From Basfia succiniciproducens (GTDB lineage: Bacteria; Pseudomonadota; Gammaproteobacteria; Enterobacterales; Pasteurellaceae), in the NCBI RefSeq assembly GCF_011455875.1, contig NZ_CP015031.1:787405-851404 (forward strand): DNA of 64,000 nt, given 5' to 3'. Below, piece by piece: positions 16,978-28,704 of the stretch. A model generated the notes under the pieces. The model made no database searches, was not told the DNA's origin, and saw nothing but the letters and a program-made list of their open reading frames with translations. Numbering within the stretch: position 1 is the stretch's first letter; every line of letters begins with the position of its first letter. The translations under genes and the position numbers were made by a program.

Positions 16978-18441
16978 ATGAATATTAATTTAGACTCAAT
17001 TATAGCATATATTGTGCCGGTGATTATGTGGACATTGATTGTTACTATCACGTTGCGCCAAATTATCAAACGGCAATCCTCCTCGGCAATGCTCTCCTGG
17101 TTGATGATTATTTATATTGTGCCGGTAGTCGGCATCCTGGCTTATTTGGTACTGGGCGAAATTAATTTAGGCAAACGGCGGGCAAATGCCTCTAAACAAT
17201 TATTACCCAAATATATGAAATGGTTCGCCGGCCTTAAAAACCAACAACATTTGCTGATTAACGATCAACAACCGTCGCTTGCCAGCCCTTTATTTGCTCT
17301 TGCCCAACGCCGTTTAAGCATTCCCTGTATTAACGGCAACGAATTACATATTCTGGACACTCCGGAAAGCATTATTCAAAATATTATTGATGACATTCAC
17401 CAGGCTCAATATTCTATCAATATGGTATTCTATATTTGGTCAAACGGTGGTCTGGTGGATCAGGTACAGCAAGCGTTGATTCAAGCCAAGCAACGCGGCG
17501 TGAAAATTCATATTCTGCTGGACTCCGTAGGAAGCCGGGCGTTTTTCAAAAGCGAAAATTACCAAAAAATGACCGCACTTGGTATTGAAATTGAAGAAGC
17601 CCTGCACGTAAATTTGCTGCGGGTTTTCCTGCGCCGTATTGATTTACGTCAACATCGCAAAATTATTGTGATCGATAATCAAATCTCTTATACCGGTAGC
17701 ATGAATATGGTTGATCCGAATTTCTTTAAACAAGACAGCCATGTAGGAAAATGGATCGACATTATGGTACGTATCGACGGTCCTGTTTCCGCCGTGCTGA
17801 ACGGTTTGCATTCCTGGGATTGGGAAATGGAACGCGGGCAAGAACTTTATGTACCGTTGCCAAACCCTCAACATCCGATGGATAATTACAATATTCATGC
17901 GGTACAAATTCTCGCTACAGGTCCCGGATTACCGGCGGATTTAATGGAACAATCTCTTGCCACGGCGATTTTTGCCGCCAAGGAAAGTATTACAATCACT
18001 ACGCCTTATTTTGTGCCGAGTCAGAATATTGTAGATGCGTTGCAAATTGCCGCGCTGCGAGGCGTGAATGTGTCGCTGATTTTGCCGGTACATAACGATT
18101 CCCTTATGGTGCGCTGGGCAAGCCGTACTTATTTTGACGATCTACTCACCGCCGGTGTAAAAATTTATAACTTTACGGAAGGACTGTTGCATACAAAAAG
18201 TATCCTGGTTGATAACAAAATGGCACTGGTCGGTACGGTAAACATGGATATTCGCAGTTTTTCGCTGAATTTCGAAGTGACCATGGTAGTTGAAGACCAA
18301 ACTTTCGCCAATGAAATCAGTTTGCTCCATGAAAACTATATGAATGGTGCCGCGTTGCTGGACGAACAACGCTGGTTAAACCGCCCGGTGTTTACACGAA
18401 TTATTGAAAAACTGTTTTTCTTATTCAGCCCATTATTATAG
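16978..18441 (+). CDS. cls: Cardiolipin synthase
   Basis: 487 residues from ATG 16978; the frame is open further upstream but that part lies within the divergent gene. Two N-terminal membrane helices (about 5-30 and 38-58) precede two phospholipase D domains. Their HKD motifs are HRKIIVIDNQISYTGSMN (about 225) and HTKSILVDNKMALVGTVNMD (about 405). This inner-membrane enzyme condenses two phosphatidylglycerols to cardiolipin and glycerol. The length and two-helix layout match ClsA. The mutase-type gene follows 33 bp later. Confidence 0.92.
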   Translation: MNINLDSIIAYIVPVIMWTLIVTITLRQIIKRQSSSAMLSWLMIIYIVPVVGILAYLVLGEINLGKRRANASKQLLPKYMKWFAGLKNQQHLLINDQQPSLASPLFALAQRRLSIPCINGNELHILDTPESIIQNIIDDIHQAQYSINMVFYIWSNGGLVDQVQQALIQAKQRGVKIHILLDSVGSRAFFKSENYQKMTALGIEIEEALHVNLLRVFLRRIDLRQHRKIIVIDNQISYTGSMNMVDPNFFKQDSHVGKWIDIMVRIDGPVSAVLNGLHSWDWEMERGQELYVPLPNPQHPMDNYNIHAVQILATGPGLPADLMEQSLATAIFAAKESITITTPYFVPSQNIVDALQIAALRGVNVSLILPVHNDSLMVRWASRTYFDDLLTAGVKIYNFTEGLLHTKSILVDNKMALVGTVNMDIRSFSLNFEVTMVVEDQTFANEISLLHENYMNGAALLDEQRWLNRPVFTRIIEKLFFLFSPLL

Positions 18442-18474
18442 AAACGGCATTTTTAGTTTATACAAGGAATCCAC

Positions 18475-19119
18475 ATGAAAAAAGATTTACGACTTTACCT
18501 TATCCGCCACGGCAGAACGGTTTGGAATGAGCAAGGTTTAATGCAAGGCTGGGGAAATTCCGCATTGACGGAACAAGGTGTAAAAGGCGCGCAATTAACG
18601 GGACAGGCACTGGCGGAAGTGCCTTTTATTGCCGCCTATTCAAGTTGTTTACAGCGTACAATCGATACCGCAAATTATATTTTAGGCGAGCGTTCCGTGC
18701 CGTTATTTCAGCATATCGGGCTGAACGAACAATTTTTCGGTTCATGGGAAGGCACAAACGTCGAAACTATTCGTCAAACCGCAGAATTTCAGCAAATGGT
18801 GAATGATCCGAAAAATTATCAGGCGAGCTCCAACGGCGGCGAAACCTGGCAGCAAGTGGCTGAACGCGCCATGAAAGCGATGCAGGATATTATCGACGTT
18901 CATCACCGCGGCGATATCCTTATCGTTTCCCACGGACATACTCTGCGCTTATTGCTGGCGCTATTTGCCGGCGCAACCTGGCAAAATCACCGCGAACAAG
19001 GCAAAAGTGTCGCCATGCTGAATACCGCCATTAACATGGTTCGTTATGTGCAGCATGATGAAGATCAGGCAGGAAAATTTATTATTGAACGCCTAAATGA
19101 TGCGGCGCATTTAGGTTAA
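18475..19119 (+). CDS. Histidine phosphatase family protein (GpmB/CobC-like)
   Basis: 214 residues. The phosphohistidine motif LIRHGRTVWNEQG is at the N-terminus; the second-half motif LIVSHGHTLRLLLALFAG (about 145-165) supplies the other catalytic histidine. SSCLQRTIDTA is the usual Arg-containing segment. This is the 2,3-bisphosphoglycerate-type fold, as in GpmB, whose members are often phosphatases rather than true mutases, so the substrate is left open. It follows cls closely, with no terminator seen between them. A Hin-type uptake sequence follows the stop. Confidence 0.8.
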   Translation: MKKDLRLYLIRHGRTVWNEQGLMQGWGNSALTEQGVKGAQLTGQALAEVPFIAAYSSCLQRTIDTANYILGERSVPLFQHIGLNEQFFGSWEGTNVETIRQTAEFQQMVNDPKNYQASSNGGETWQQVAERAMKAMQDIIDVHHRGDILIVSHGHTLRLLLALFAGATWQNHREQGKSVAMLNTAINMVRYVQHDEDQAGKFIIERLNDAAHLG

Positions 19120-19169
19120 AAGTGCGGTAGAAAATTCCGGATTTTTATCCTTAACCGCAATGAAAAAAA

Positions 19170-19190
19170 CGCCCGCAATAAAAGCGGGCG
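19170..19190 (-). terminator. Rho-independent terminator of folC
   Basis: CGCCCGC and GCGGGCG form a GC-rich stem, followed on the minus strand by seven Ts. It lies between the convergent mutase-type gene and folC and points to folC. Confidence 0.75.
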
Positions 19191-19206
19191 TAATTATTCA
19201 AACAAA

Positions 19207-20532
19207 TCAGAGAAGCTCTAAAAACCCTGTCACTGTATGGAATGAACCGAACACAAGCAGAATTTCATTGTTATCCATTTGTGAAATAGCGCTTATTATG
19301 CCGGACTCTACTGAGTTCTCACTTTCGCCGTGAAACGGAATTTGTTGCTTATTCGCAAGATTTTTCAATGTCACAAATAAATTCGAACCAGATTGTCCGC
19401 GCGCGCCTTCAAGGGTTACGCAATGCCACTTATCAATTATTGGCAGCAGCGGCGAAAGTACGCCTTCTGAGTCTTTATCCTTTAAAATTCCGCAAACTGC
19501 GGTGATTTTTTGTGAAGTTTTTTGCTTCAGCTCGATTAATTTACCGGCTAAATATCTTGCCGCATGGGGATTGTGCCCTACATCAATGATAATTTGCGGT
19601 AAGCTTTCCACCGAGCGCCGAACAAGTGTCGCTAAAGGTACTAACCGCTCCGCATTAATACGCTGAAAACGCCCCGCTAATTCAACTTCCTGCAACGATT
19701 GGCGAATAATTTCTTCGCTGATTTGCACAGGCAGAAATTGTACCGCAGCCAATGCCGTTGCCGCATTTTGCAACGGAATCCGGCAAATCGGCAGATTTTT
19801 CAACCGCACTTTTTGGTTCTGCCAGGTCCAGCTATCCGCTTTTTGAGCGAAAGACCAATCTTTATCACGGCAAGCCAATTCACAACCTAATAAGCCGGCA
19901 TGAGCCAACATTGTTGCCGGCACATCGGGTTCTCCGATCACTACAGGTTTACCCGCGCGAAAAATCCCCGCTTTTTCAAAAGCGATTTGTTCCCGGCTTG
20001 AACCTAAAAAATCCACATGATCAATATCAATACTGGTAATCACCGCCAGATTGTTATCCACAATATTGGTAGCGTCCAAACGCCCGCCCAAGCCCACTTC
20101 TAAAATCACCACATCCAATTTTGCCTGCTTAAACAGATATAAAGCCGACAAGGTGGTAAATTCAAAATAGGTCAGTGATTGGGTTTTACGGCCTTCAATA
20201 TAGGCGAATGATTGGGTATGTGCTTCGTCCGGCAGCTCCTGATTTTGAATGCGTACGCGTTCGTTATAACGTAATAAATGCGGAGATGAATACACGCCTA
20301 CCCGCAACCCGGCTTTCAACAGCATGGTTTCTAACAAACGACAAGTTGTGCCTTTGCCGTTTGTACCGCCGACCGTAATCACAAAAGGCGCCGGATTTAA
20401 CACATCAAGCTCATCGGCGACGGCTTTAATTCGCTCTAAACCTAAATCAATGGCTTTAAAATGGCTGTTTTCTAAATAAGAAAGCCACTCCGAAAGTGAT
20501 GAAGTGGCTTGTAAATTATGTTTTTCTTGCAT
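19207..20532 (-). CDS. folC: Bifunctional folylpolyglutamate synthase / dihydrofolate synthase
   Basis: 441 residues. An ATP-binding loop GGTNGKGTT is near residue 55; GLGGRLDATNIVD and SIDIDHVDFLG are Mur-ligase-fold signatures of FolC. It adds glutamate to dihydropteroate and to tetrahydrofolates in the cytoplasm. Its ATG overlaps the accD stop by one base (TAATG at 20532), so accD-folC are translationally coupled, as in many gammaproteobacteria. A terminator follows at 19170-19190. Confidence 0.93.
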   Translation of the reverse strand: MQEKHNLQATSSLSEWLSYLENSHFKAIDLGLERIKAVADELDVLNPAPFVITVGGTNGKGTTCRLLETMLLKAGLRVGVYSSPHLLRYNERVRIQNQELPDEAHTQSFAYIEGRKTQSLTYFEFTTLSALYLFKQAKLDVVILEVGLGGRLDATNIVDNNLAVITSIDIDHVDFLGSSREQIAFEKAGIFRAGKPVVIGEPDVPATMLAHAGLLGCELACRDKDWSFAQKADSWTWQNQKVRLKNLPICRIPLQNAATALAAVQFLPVQISEEIIRQSLQEVELAGRFQRINAERLVPLATLVRRSVESLPQIIIDVGHNPHAARYLAGKLIELKQKTSQKITAVCGILKDKDSEGVLSPLLPIIDKWHCVTLEGARGQSGSNLFVTLKNLANKQQIPFHGESENSVESGIISAISQMDNNEILLVFGSFHTVTGFLELL

Positions 20533-21419
20533 TATTCGGTATCTGACAATTCTTCCGCATTAAAAGGAGAAGGTTTGTTCATTAATTTTGTTAATAAACT
20601 TGCTAGGGTATCTCGCATGTCGGAACGTTTAACAATCATATCGATGGCGCCGTGCTCCAATAAAAACTCCGCACGTTGGAACCCTTCCGGTAATTTTTCA
20701 CGCACGGTTTGCTCGATAACGCGAGGGCCGGCAAAACCGATTAGCGCTTTAGGTTCGGCAATATTGATATCGCCAAGCATGGCAAAACTTGCTGATACGC
20801 CGCCCAAAGTCGGATCCGTTAAAACGGAAATAAACGGCACGCCTTTTTCTTTCATTTTAGCCAAAACGGCACTGGTTTTTGCCATTTGCATTAATGAGAA
20901 CAGCGCTTCCTGCATACGCGCGCCACCGCTTGCGGAAAAACAAACGAACGGGCAGTTTTTTTCCATTGCCTCTTCCGCCGCCGCGACAAATTTTGCACCG
21001 ACCACAGAACCCATTGAACCGCCCATAAAGCCGAAGTTGGAAGCGGCGGCCACAATAGGTAAACCGTATAATGTGCCGGATAATACCACTAAGGCGTCTT
21101 TTTCGCCGGTATCTTTCTGCGCCGCTGTCAAGCGATCTTTATATTTTTTCAAATCACGGAATTTTAAAATGTCTTTCGGTTCTAAATCCGCCGCAAGTTC
21201 CGTCACGCCGTCTTTATCCAATAACGCCAATAAACGTTCACGAGCGTCGATTCGCATATGATGACCGCATTTAGGACAAACTTCCAAATGGCGTTTTAGT
21301 TCATCACGATATAAAACCTGTTCACAAGACGTACATTTTGTCCAAACCCCTTCAGGCACGTTCGCTTTGCGAGAACTTGAAATCGGACTCTTACTAAAAA
21401 TTTTATCAATCCAGCTCAT
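20532..21419 (-). CDS. accD: Acetyl-CoA carboxylase carboxyltransferase subunit beta
   Basis: 295 residues from ATG 21419 ([13 protein letters not shown]). A further 16 codons upstream are open but lack the conserved start. A four-cysteine zinc finger is visible (Cys29, Cys32, Cys48, Cys51), followed by the crotonase-like domain with [18 protein letters not shown] and [20 protein letters not shown]. With AccA it transfers carboxyl groups from biotin to acetyl-CoA, giving malonyl-CoA for fatty-acid synthesis. It is coupled to folC downstream. Confidence 0.95.
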   Translation of the reverse strand: MSWIDKIFSKSPISSSRKANVPEGVWTKCTSCEQVLYRDELKRHLEVCPKCGHHMRIDARERLLALLDKDGVTELAADLEPKDILKFRDLKKYKDRLTAAQKDTGEKDALVVLSGTLYGLPIVAAASNFGFMGGSMGSVVGAKFVAAAEEAMEKNCPFVCFSASGGARMQEALFSLMQMAKTSAVLAKMKEKGVPFISVLTDPTLGGVSASFAMLGDINIAEPKALIGFAGPRVIEQTVREKLPEGFQRAEFLLEHGAIDMIVKRSDMRDTLASLLTKLMNKPSPFNAEELSDTE

Positions 21420-21525
21420 TTTTAACCTTTTTATTAAATCGTAAAAATTCTGCTTATTTAACCACAAATTAAAGCGTTTTTATACTTTTTTATGTAAATG
21501 ATTTACAAGTCGGAGCTTAGGGTAC

Positions 21526-22317
21526 CTATAATTCATCCGCCAGAAATAATGGCCCCAAAGGCATTTGCGGCAACTCAAAATGTTCGGGATATGTCACCTG
21601 AACCAAATATAGCCCCTCGGCTTTTGCCGTCGGCGCGGCTAATTTACGATTTTTTTGCGCTAAAAGCCATTCAATCCACTCAGGCGGTTGGTTTCCGCAC
21701 CCTACTTCCATCAGACTACCCACAATATTACGCACCATGTGATGCACAAAAGCATTGGCTTTAATATCCACAATCACAAAATTGCCGCGGCGAATCACAT
21801 TTAAATGATGAATATTGCGCCAAGGCGTATTCGACTGACATTGTGCCGCTCGGAAAGAAGAAAAATCATTCTCGCCTAACAAAAAGCGCCCCGCTTCCTG
21901 CATTTTGTGTTCGTCAAGCTCCAAATGAGTATGTGTGATCCCGTAGGGCAAAATAGCCGAACGTAGTTTATTGCAATACAGTACATAACGATAACGGCGC
22001 GCCGTCGCACTAAAACGCGCATGAAAATCATCAGGCACTTCTTTAGCCCATCTCACCGCAATATCATCGGGTAGATTTGCATTGGTACCGAACGCCCAGG
22101 CTTTTTCGGGACGAATCGCATTAGTTTCGAAATGCACTACTTGTCCCGTTCCGTGTACGCCCGAGTCCGTACGCCCGGCGCAAAACACCTCAATTTTTTC
22201 ATTCGCCACAAAGGAAAGAGCCTTTTCTAATTCAGCCTGTACCGAATGCACTTTTTCCTGACGTTGCCAACCAAAATAATTTTTACCGTTATACTCAATG
22301 CCTAAAGCAATTTTCAT
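21526..22317 (-). CDS. truA: tRNA pseudouridine(38-40) synthase
   Basis: 263 residues from ATG 22317 ([20 protein letters not shown]); an upstream ATG at 22338 gives a non-conserved extension. The catalytic aspartate is Asp51 in [28 protein letters not shown] and [17 protein letters not shown] are typical TruA blocks. It modifies U38-U40 in the anticodon arm of many tRNAs. It lies upstream of accD in the same direction with a 106-bp gap. The 354 bp from 22318 to 22671 hold a Hin-type uptake sequence (about 22556-22564) and the dapD terminator but no gene. Confidence 0.95.
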   Translation of the reverse strand: MKIALGIEYNGKNYFGWQRQEKVHSVQAELEKALSFVANEKIEVFCAGRTDSGVHGTGQVVHFETNAIRPEKAWAFGTNANLPDDIAVRWAKEVPDDFHARFSATARRYRYVLYCNKLRSAILPYGITHTHLELDEHKMQEAGRFLLGENDFSSFRAAQCQSNTPWRNIHHLNVIRRGNFVIVDIKANAFVHHMVRNIVGSLMEVGCGNQPPEWIEWLLAQKNRKLAAPTAKAEGLYLVQVTYPEHFELPQMPLGPLFLADEL

Positions 22318-22617
22318 GATTTTGTAATCCGTTCTCATTGAAAAATTTCGCTAATTCTATCATTTATTATGACTAAAAATGAATGACATCATCAAATTCC
22401 GCAAGAAAACCGAATTCGGTTTAGGATCTTTGACGAACAATGTTGTATTGCATAGAACGGGATTACCAGCCTGCATAAATTTAAAATAAATAGGCTTATT
22501 AATATGGTTATTGGTAGGTTGATGAATATCCTATCGTTTGCATTTTATTTAGCTAAAAGTGCGGTCGGATTTTTGAGAATTTTGAAAAATATAAAGATGA
22601 GGCAAAAAAATTCATAA

Positions 22618-22645
22618 AAAGGCCAAATCCTGCGATTTGGCCTTT
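22618..22645 (-). terminator. Rho-independent terminator of dapD
   Basis: AAAGGCCAAATC and GATTTGGCCTTT form a 12-bp stem with a short loop, followed by Ts on the minus strand, just after the dapD stop at 22672. Confidence 0.8.
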
Positions 22646-22671
22646 CTCAATGATTTATATTATGGCTTACA

Positions 22672-23499
22672 TTATTCTTCAATAGTACGAAGTAATTCGT
22701 TCAGTCCGACTTTACCTAGTGTTTTTGCATCAACTTTTTTCACAATGACCGCGCAGTATAGGCTGTGTGAGCCGTCTTTTGACGGAAGGCTGCCTGATAC
22801 CACAACAGAACCTGCCGGTACGCGACCGTAATGTACTTCGCCTGTTTCACGATCATAAATTTTAGTTGATTGACCGATAAATACGCCCATTGAAATTACG
22901 CAACCGTCTTCTACGATAACACCTTCAACGATTTCGGAACGTGCGCCGATAAAGCAGTTGTCACCGATAATTGTCGGGTTGGCTTGTAACGGTTCTAATA
23001 CGCCGCCGATGCCCACACCGCCGGATAAGTGAACGTTTTTACCGATTTGCGCGCATGACCCAACGGTTACCCAAGTATCAACCATAGTACCTTCGTCAAC
23101 AAATGCTCCGATATTTACGTAAGACGGCATTAATACGGTATTTTTCGCAATATACGCACCTTTGCGCACGGTAGCTGAAGGCACGACGCGGAAACCTTCC
23201 TGTTGGAAACGTTCTTCGGTGTAATCGGCAAATTTTAATGCCACTTTGTCGTAATATTTTGTTTCCGCACCGTCAATTAATTGGTTGTCATTGATACGGA
23301 ATGATAATAACACGGCTTTTTTCAACCACTGGTGAGTTACCCAGTCACCGTCAATTTTTTCAGCTACGCGATATTTACCGCAGTCTAAACCGGCGATAAC
23401 TTCTTCGATTGCAGCTTTAATTTGCGCATCAACGGTTTTAGGGGTAATTTCGGCACGGCGTTCGAATGCCGCTTCAATGATCGATTGTAAGTTTGACAT
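22672..23499 (-). CDS. dapD: Tetrahydrodipicolinate N-succinyltransferase
   Basis: 275 residues, the usual length. A helical N-terminal domain precedes a left-handed beta-helix made of hexapeptide repeats ([59 protein letters not shown]). It succinylates tetrahydrodipicolinate with succinyl-CoA, a step in lysine and diaminopimelate synthesis. It is a single-gene unit with its own terminator. Confidence 0.95.
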   Translation of the reverse strand: MSNLQSIIEAAFERRAEITPKTVDAQIKAAIEEVIAGLDCGKYRVAEKIDGDWVTHQWLKKAVLLSFRINDNQLIDGAETKYYDKVALKFADYTEERFQQEGFRVVPSATVRKGAYIAKNTVLMPSYVNIGAFVDEGTMVDTWVTVGSCAQIGKNVHLSGGVGIGGVLEPLQANPTIIGDNCFIGARSEIVEGVIVEDGCVISMGVFIGQSTKIYDRETGEVHYGRVPAGSVVVSGSLPSKDGSHSLYCAVIVKKVDAKTLGKVGLNELLRTIEE

Positions 23500-23692
23500 A
23501 TATTTTCCTATATAAATGTAATAGTGAATAGACCTGCTATTTTTATCATATTTTCCCTAAAAACTCACCACCTTTTAGCTAAATTAGCCTAAAATATAGC
23601 TGATTCTATAAATATTTTTCTTTTCGCCGAATAAAGCGGAAACCTCTCCCGCCAAATTGCGCTTAAAAGCATTTCTAAAACGGATAAAAATT

Positions 23693-24898
23693 ATGAATAC
23701 CACGGAAAATAGCAAACAAAAGCCGGTGAATGTCGTAGCATTTGCCTTTTTACTGACGGCTTTTTTAACCGGCATCGCCTCTTCTTTTCAAACACCGACC
23801 CTGAGTTTGTTTCTTGCCCAGGAAATTCAGGTTTCACCTTTTATGGTGGGAATGTTTTATACCTCGAATGCCGTTTTAGGCATTGTATTAAGTCAGATTC
23901 TGGCTAAATATTCGGACAGCCAGGATGATCGGCGCAAGATCATTATTTTTTGCAGTTTGCTTGCTATCGGCGGCTGCATTACTTTCGCCTACAACCGAAA
24001 TTATTATGTACTCATGTTTTTTGCCACATTTTTATTGTCATTAGGCTCGTCTGCAAATCCGCAGGCTTTTGCGCTCGCCCGGGAATATGCGGATTATACG
24101 AAACGTGAAGCGATAATGTTCACCACCATTATGCGGACACAAATTTCCCTCGCCTGGATTGTAGGGCCGCCGCTTTCCTTCTCCATTGCATTAGGTTGGG
24201 GATTCGAATATATGTATATGGTTGCCGCTTCCGCATTTTTATTATGTGCGATTATTGCCAAAGCGCTGCTTCCTTATGTGCCGCGTAAAGCCGTTGTATC
24301 TGCAACAAAACCGGATGAGGTTGCCGGTTTGCCGGCAAAAAATAAAAAGCAAAGTGATAAACAAAGCATTAGGTTGCTTTTTATCACTTGTTTTCTGATG
24401 TGGAGCTGTAACGGGATGTATTTAATCAGTATGCCGTTACATGTGATCAACGAGCTGCATTTATCCGAACGGTTAGCCGGTATTTTAATGGGAACGGCGG
24501 CAGGATTGGAAATTCCGGTGATGCTGATTGCCGGTTATCTAACGAAATACTTAACAAAAAAATCCTTAATTCTGACCGCACTTTTCATGGGATTATTTTT
24601 TTATATCGGTATGCTGTTTGCAGAACAAACCTGGCAACTTGTAGCGTTACAGGCATTCAATGCTATATTTATCGGTATTATTGCCACTCTTGGCATGGTT
24701 TATTTTCAGGATCTTATGCCCGGTAAAATGGGTTCTGCCACTACTCTATTCAGCAATGCGGCAAAAAGCAGCTGGATTGTTGCCGGTCCTTTTGTAGGAA
24801 TAATCGCTCAAATTTGGAATTATAGTTCGGTATTTTATATTTCGATTGTGCTTGTGGCGGTGTCCTTATTTAGCATGAGTAAAGTAAAATCCGTTTAG
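23693..24898 (+). CDS. MFS transporter, sugar efflux (SetA/SotB-like)
   Basis: 401 residues from ATG 23693 (MNTTENSKQKPVNVV); an in-frame start 36 nt earlier adds a non-conserved leader. About twelve membrane helices. After TM2 comes SDSQDDRRKIIIF, a degenerate MFS loop, and the central loop (about 205-230) is rich in Lys/Asp. SSFQTPTLSLFLAQEIQVSPF and the YFQDLMPGKMGSATTLFSN block fit the sugar efflux transporter (SetA/B/C) group, proton antiporters that expel sugars or analogues. The substrate is not determinable. A hairpin (24916-24940, CCGCCCCTC/GAGGAGCGG) after the stop has no T-run. Confidence 0.78.
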   Translation: MNTTENSKQKPVNVVAFAFLLTAFLTGIASSFQTPTLSLFLAQEIQVSPFMVGMFYTSNAVLGIVLSQILAKYSDSQDDRRKIIIFCSLLAIGGCITFAYNRNYYVLMFFATFLLSLGSSANPQAFALAREYADYTKREAIMFTTIMRTQISLAWIVGPPLSFSIALGWGFEYMYMVAASAFLLCAIIAKALLPYVPRKAVVSATKPDEVAGLPAKNKKQSDKQSIRLLFITCFLMWSCNGMYLISMPLHVINELHLSERLAGILMGTAAGLEIPVMLIAGYLTKYLTKKSLILTALFMGLFFYIGMLFAEQTWQLVALQAFNAIFIGIIATLGMVYFQDLMPGKMGSATTLFSNAAKSSWIVAGPFVGIIAQIWNYSSVFYISIVLVAVSLFSMSKVKSV

Positions 24899-25074
24899 AT
24901 GTCGTTCAACTCTTTCCGCCCCTCTTACCTTGAGGAGCGGACTCATCGAAAATTCCTCAAAATTCTACCGCACTTTAAGTGCTTTGAAAAATAATCCGAA
25001 TACCGATTGAATATCTCATTGTTTTCCAACATAATGCATCGCGTTTTATTTGAAATTTCATCGCAGGGGGTAAC

Positions 25075-25722
25075 ATGGAATTTATTCAAAACTCACCAAT
25101 CTATGCAAAATTCTTTTTAGGTTTGGTGGCGGTGATTAATCCGTTTGGTGTTTTGCCTGTTTTTGTCAATATGACAAATCATCAAACCAAGGCTGAACGT
25201 AATCATACTAATTTAATCACTTCATTTTCTGTAGGGGTGATTTTGCTGGTAAGTTTATTTTTTGGCAAAATTATTCTGAGCCTGTTCAGTATTTCAATTA
25301 ACTCATTCCGCATTGCCGGCGGGATTTTGATCATTAGCATTGCGATGACCATGATTAGCGGTAAACTCGGCGAAGATAAACAGAATAAAGATGAAAAAAA
25401 CGCCGACTTCGCTAATATGAACAGTATCGCCGTCGTGCCTTTGGCAATGCCTATTTTAGCCGGCCCCGGTGCGATTAGTTCCACTATCGTATGGGCTTCT
25501 CAATATTCAAGCTGGTTCGACTGGATTGGTTTTAGCTTTGCGATTATCCTGTTTTCCCTGTTATGTTACGGATTATTCCGTTCGGGCCCGACAATCGTCA
25601 ATGCGCTGGGTAAAACGGGCAGTAATGTAGTGACCCGTATTATGGGGTTGATTTTGATGTCGTTAGGTATTGAAAGTATTGTGGTCGGCATTACCAAGCT
25701 GTTCCCGGGATTAATTCATTAG
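25075..25722 (+). CDS. MarC/YchE family integral membrane protein (UPF0056)
   Basis: 215 residues with six predicted membrane helices. Family marks are AVINPFGVLPVF in helix 1, the charged loop GKLGEDKQNKDEKNAD between helices 3 and 4, and VPLAMPILAGPGAISS before helix 4. Length and motifs are closest to E. coli YchE. The role of this family is unproven; the original link of MarC to multidrug resistance was withdrawn. A GGGGG run sits about 8 nt before the ATG as ribosome binding site. A partial copy of the genome palindrome described at 31497 (GAGTCTGTTTATCTTTA) follows the stop. Confidence 0.85.
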   Translation: MEFIQNSPIYAKFFLGLVAVINPFGVLPVFVNMTNHQTKAERNHTNLITSFSVGVILLVSLFFGKIILSLFSISINSFRIAGGILIISIAMTMISGKLGEDKQNKDEKNADFANMNSIAVVPLAMPILAGPGAISSTIVWASQYSSWFDWIGFSFAIILFSLLCYGLFRSGPTIVNALGKTGSNVVTRIMGLILMSLGIESIVVGITKLFPGLIH

Positions 25723-25777
25723 AGTCTGTTTATCTTTACTAAAGAAGAAACTGAAATCAACGGTTTCTTCCATAAAC

Positions 25778-25822
25778 AAAAAAGTGCGGTTGAAATTTTG
25801 AAAATTTTCACCGCACTTTTTT
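25778..25822. terminator. Bidirectional terminator made of an inverted uptake-sequence pair
   Basis: AAAAAGTGCGGTTGAAA faces TTTCACCGCACTTTTTT across a short AT loop. A-runs and T-runs flank both sides, so it can end transcription from the YchE-like gene (+) and from pgi (-). Confidence 0.85.
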
Positions 25823-25844
25823 ATTTTATAAGCAATCGGAAAGC

Positions 25845-27545
<1,701 letters not shown>

Positions 27546-27596
27546 TCAGGTTATAACTAAAACTCATCGTTTGTTTTAATTATACATTTGATAGTT

Positions 27597-28670
27597 TTAA
27601 TCAACATATTCCGTAAGAACCCGCGGCGTTAATTTGGTCATTAATTCATAACTTAGCAGACCGGTAATTTCCGCCACTTCCTCGATTGGCAATTCTTTCC
27701 CCCAAAGAACCGCTTCATCGCCTACTTTGTCTTTACAATCGGGACCGAGATCCACCGTAACCATGTCCATAGATACGCGGCCGACAATCGGCACCCGGCG
27801 TCCATTAATATAAATCGGTGTACCCGCCGGCACATTGCGGGGATAACCGTCACCGTAGCCAATCGCCACCACGCCGATTTTCGTATCCCGCTCGCTCACC
27901 CAAATACCGCCGTAACCCACAGGCTCGCCTTTTTTATGATCACGCACGGCAATTAGTGAAGAGGTCAAGGTCATCACCGGGATCAAACCGTATTCACTGC
28001 TCGGAATATTAATCGGCGATACGCCATACATAATGATCCCCGGACGAATATATTCCAAATGGGAATCTTCCCAAAATAAAATGCCGCCGGAAGCCGCAAT
28101 AGTGCGGTTGCCTTTTTTGTTTTTTGTGGCATCCAAAAAGCGATTTAACTGAATATTGGTATAATCGCTGTCGGTTTCGTCAGCGCGGCTGAAATGGCTT
28201 ACAAACCCCACTTCATCCACATTCGGACAATTCATCAATTCGTTATAGTAATAATCCACCTCTTCCAGACTAACACCTAAACGGTGCATGCCCGTATCAA
28301 TTTTCAGCCAGACTTTTATCGGATTTTCAAGATTCGCCCGTTTAATTGCATCCAATTGATCCTGGTTATGTACGACGGTTTGAATATTATTGACGGAAAG
28401 AATGGGTAAATCTTTAGGAGAGAAAAAACCTTCCAACAAAAGGATCGGTTTGGTTACGCCGTTAGAACGGACGCTAAGGGCTTCGGCTAAACGCGCCACA
28501 CCAAAACCATCAACTAAATTCTCTAAAGTAGAAGAGACAAATTCAACGCCGTGTCCGTAAGCATTTGCTTTCACCACAGCGATGATTTTACTGTGCGGTG
28601 CTTTCTGTTTAATTATTTGAATATTATGTTTCAGTGCAACTGAACTGATTTTTACTGTTGCTGGTTTCAT
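27597..28670 (-). CDS. alr: Alanine racemase
   Basis: 357 residues. The PLP lysine is Lys34 in AVVKANAYGHG. The C-terminal catalytic tyrosine lies in the GYGDGYPRN region, and VGRVSMDMVTVD is the conserved block after it. It supplies D-alanine for peptidoglycan. It follows dnaB by 34 bp in the same direction, the dnaB-alr pair known from several gammaproteobacteria; pgi follows. Confidence 0.95.
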   Translation of the reverse strand: MKPATVKISSVALKHNIQIIKQKAPHSKIIAVVKANAYGHGVEFVSSTLENLVDGFGVARLAEALSVRSNGVTKPILLLEGFFSPKDLPILSVNNIQTVVHNQDQLDAIKRANLENPIKVWLKIDTGMHRLGVSLEEVDYYYNELMNCPNVDEVGFVSHFSRADETDSDYTNIQLNRFLDATKNKKGNRTIAASGGILFWEDSHLEYIRPGIIMYGVSPINIPSSEYGLIPVMTLTSSLIAVRDHKKGEPVGYGGIWVSERDTKIGVVAIGYGDGYPRNVPAGTPIYINGRRVPIVGRVSMDMVTVDLGPDCKDKVGDEAVLWGKELPIEEVAEITGLLSYELMTKLTPRVLTEYVD

Positions 28671-28704
28671 ATCGACTCTTTGCTATAAAAATAGCGTTTT
28701 ACTG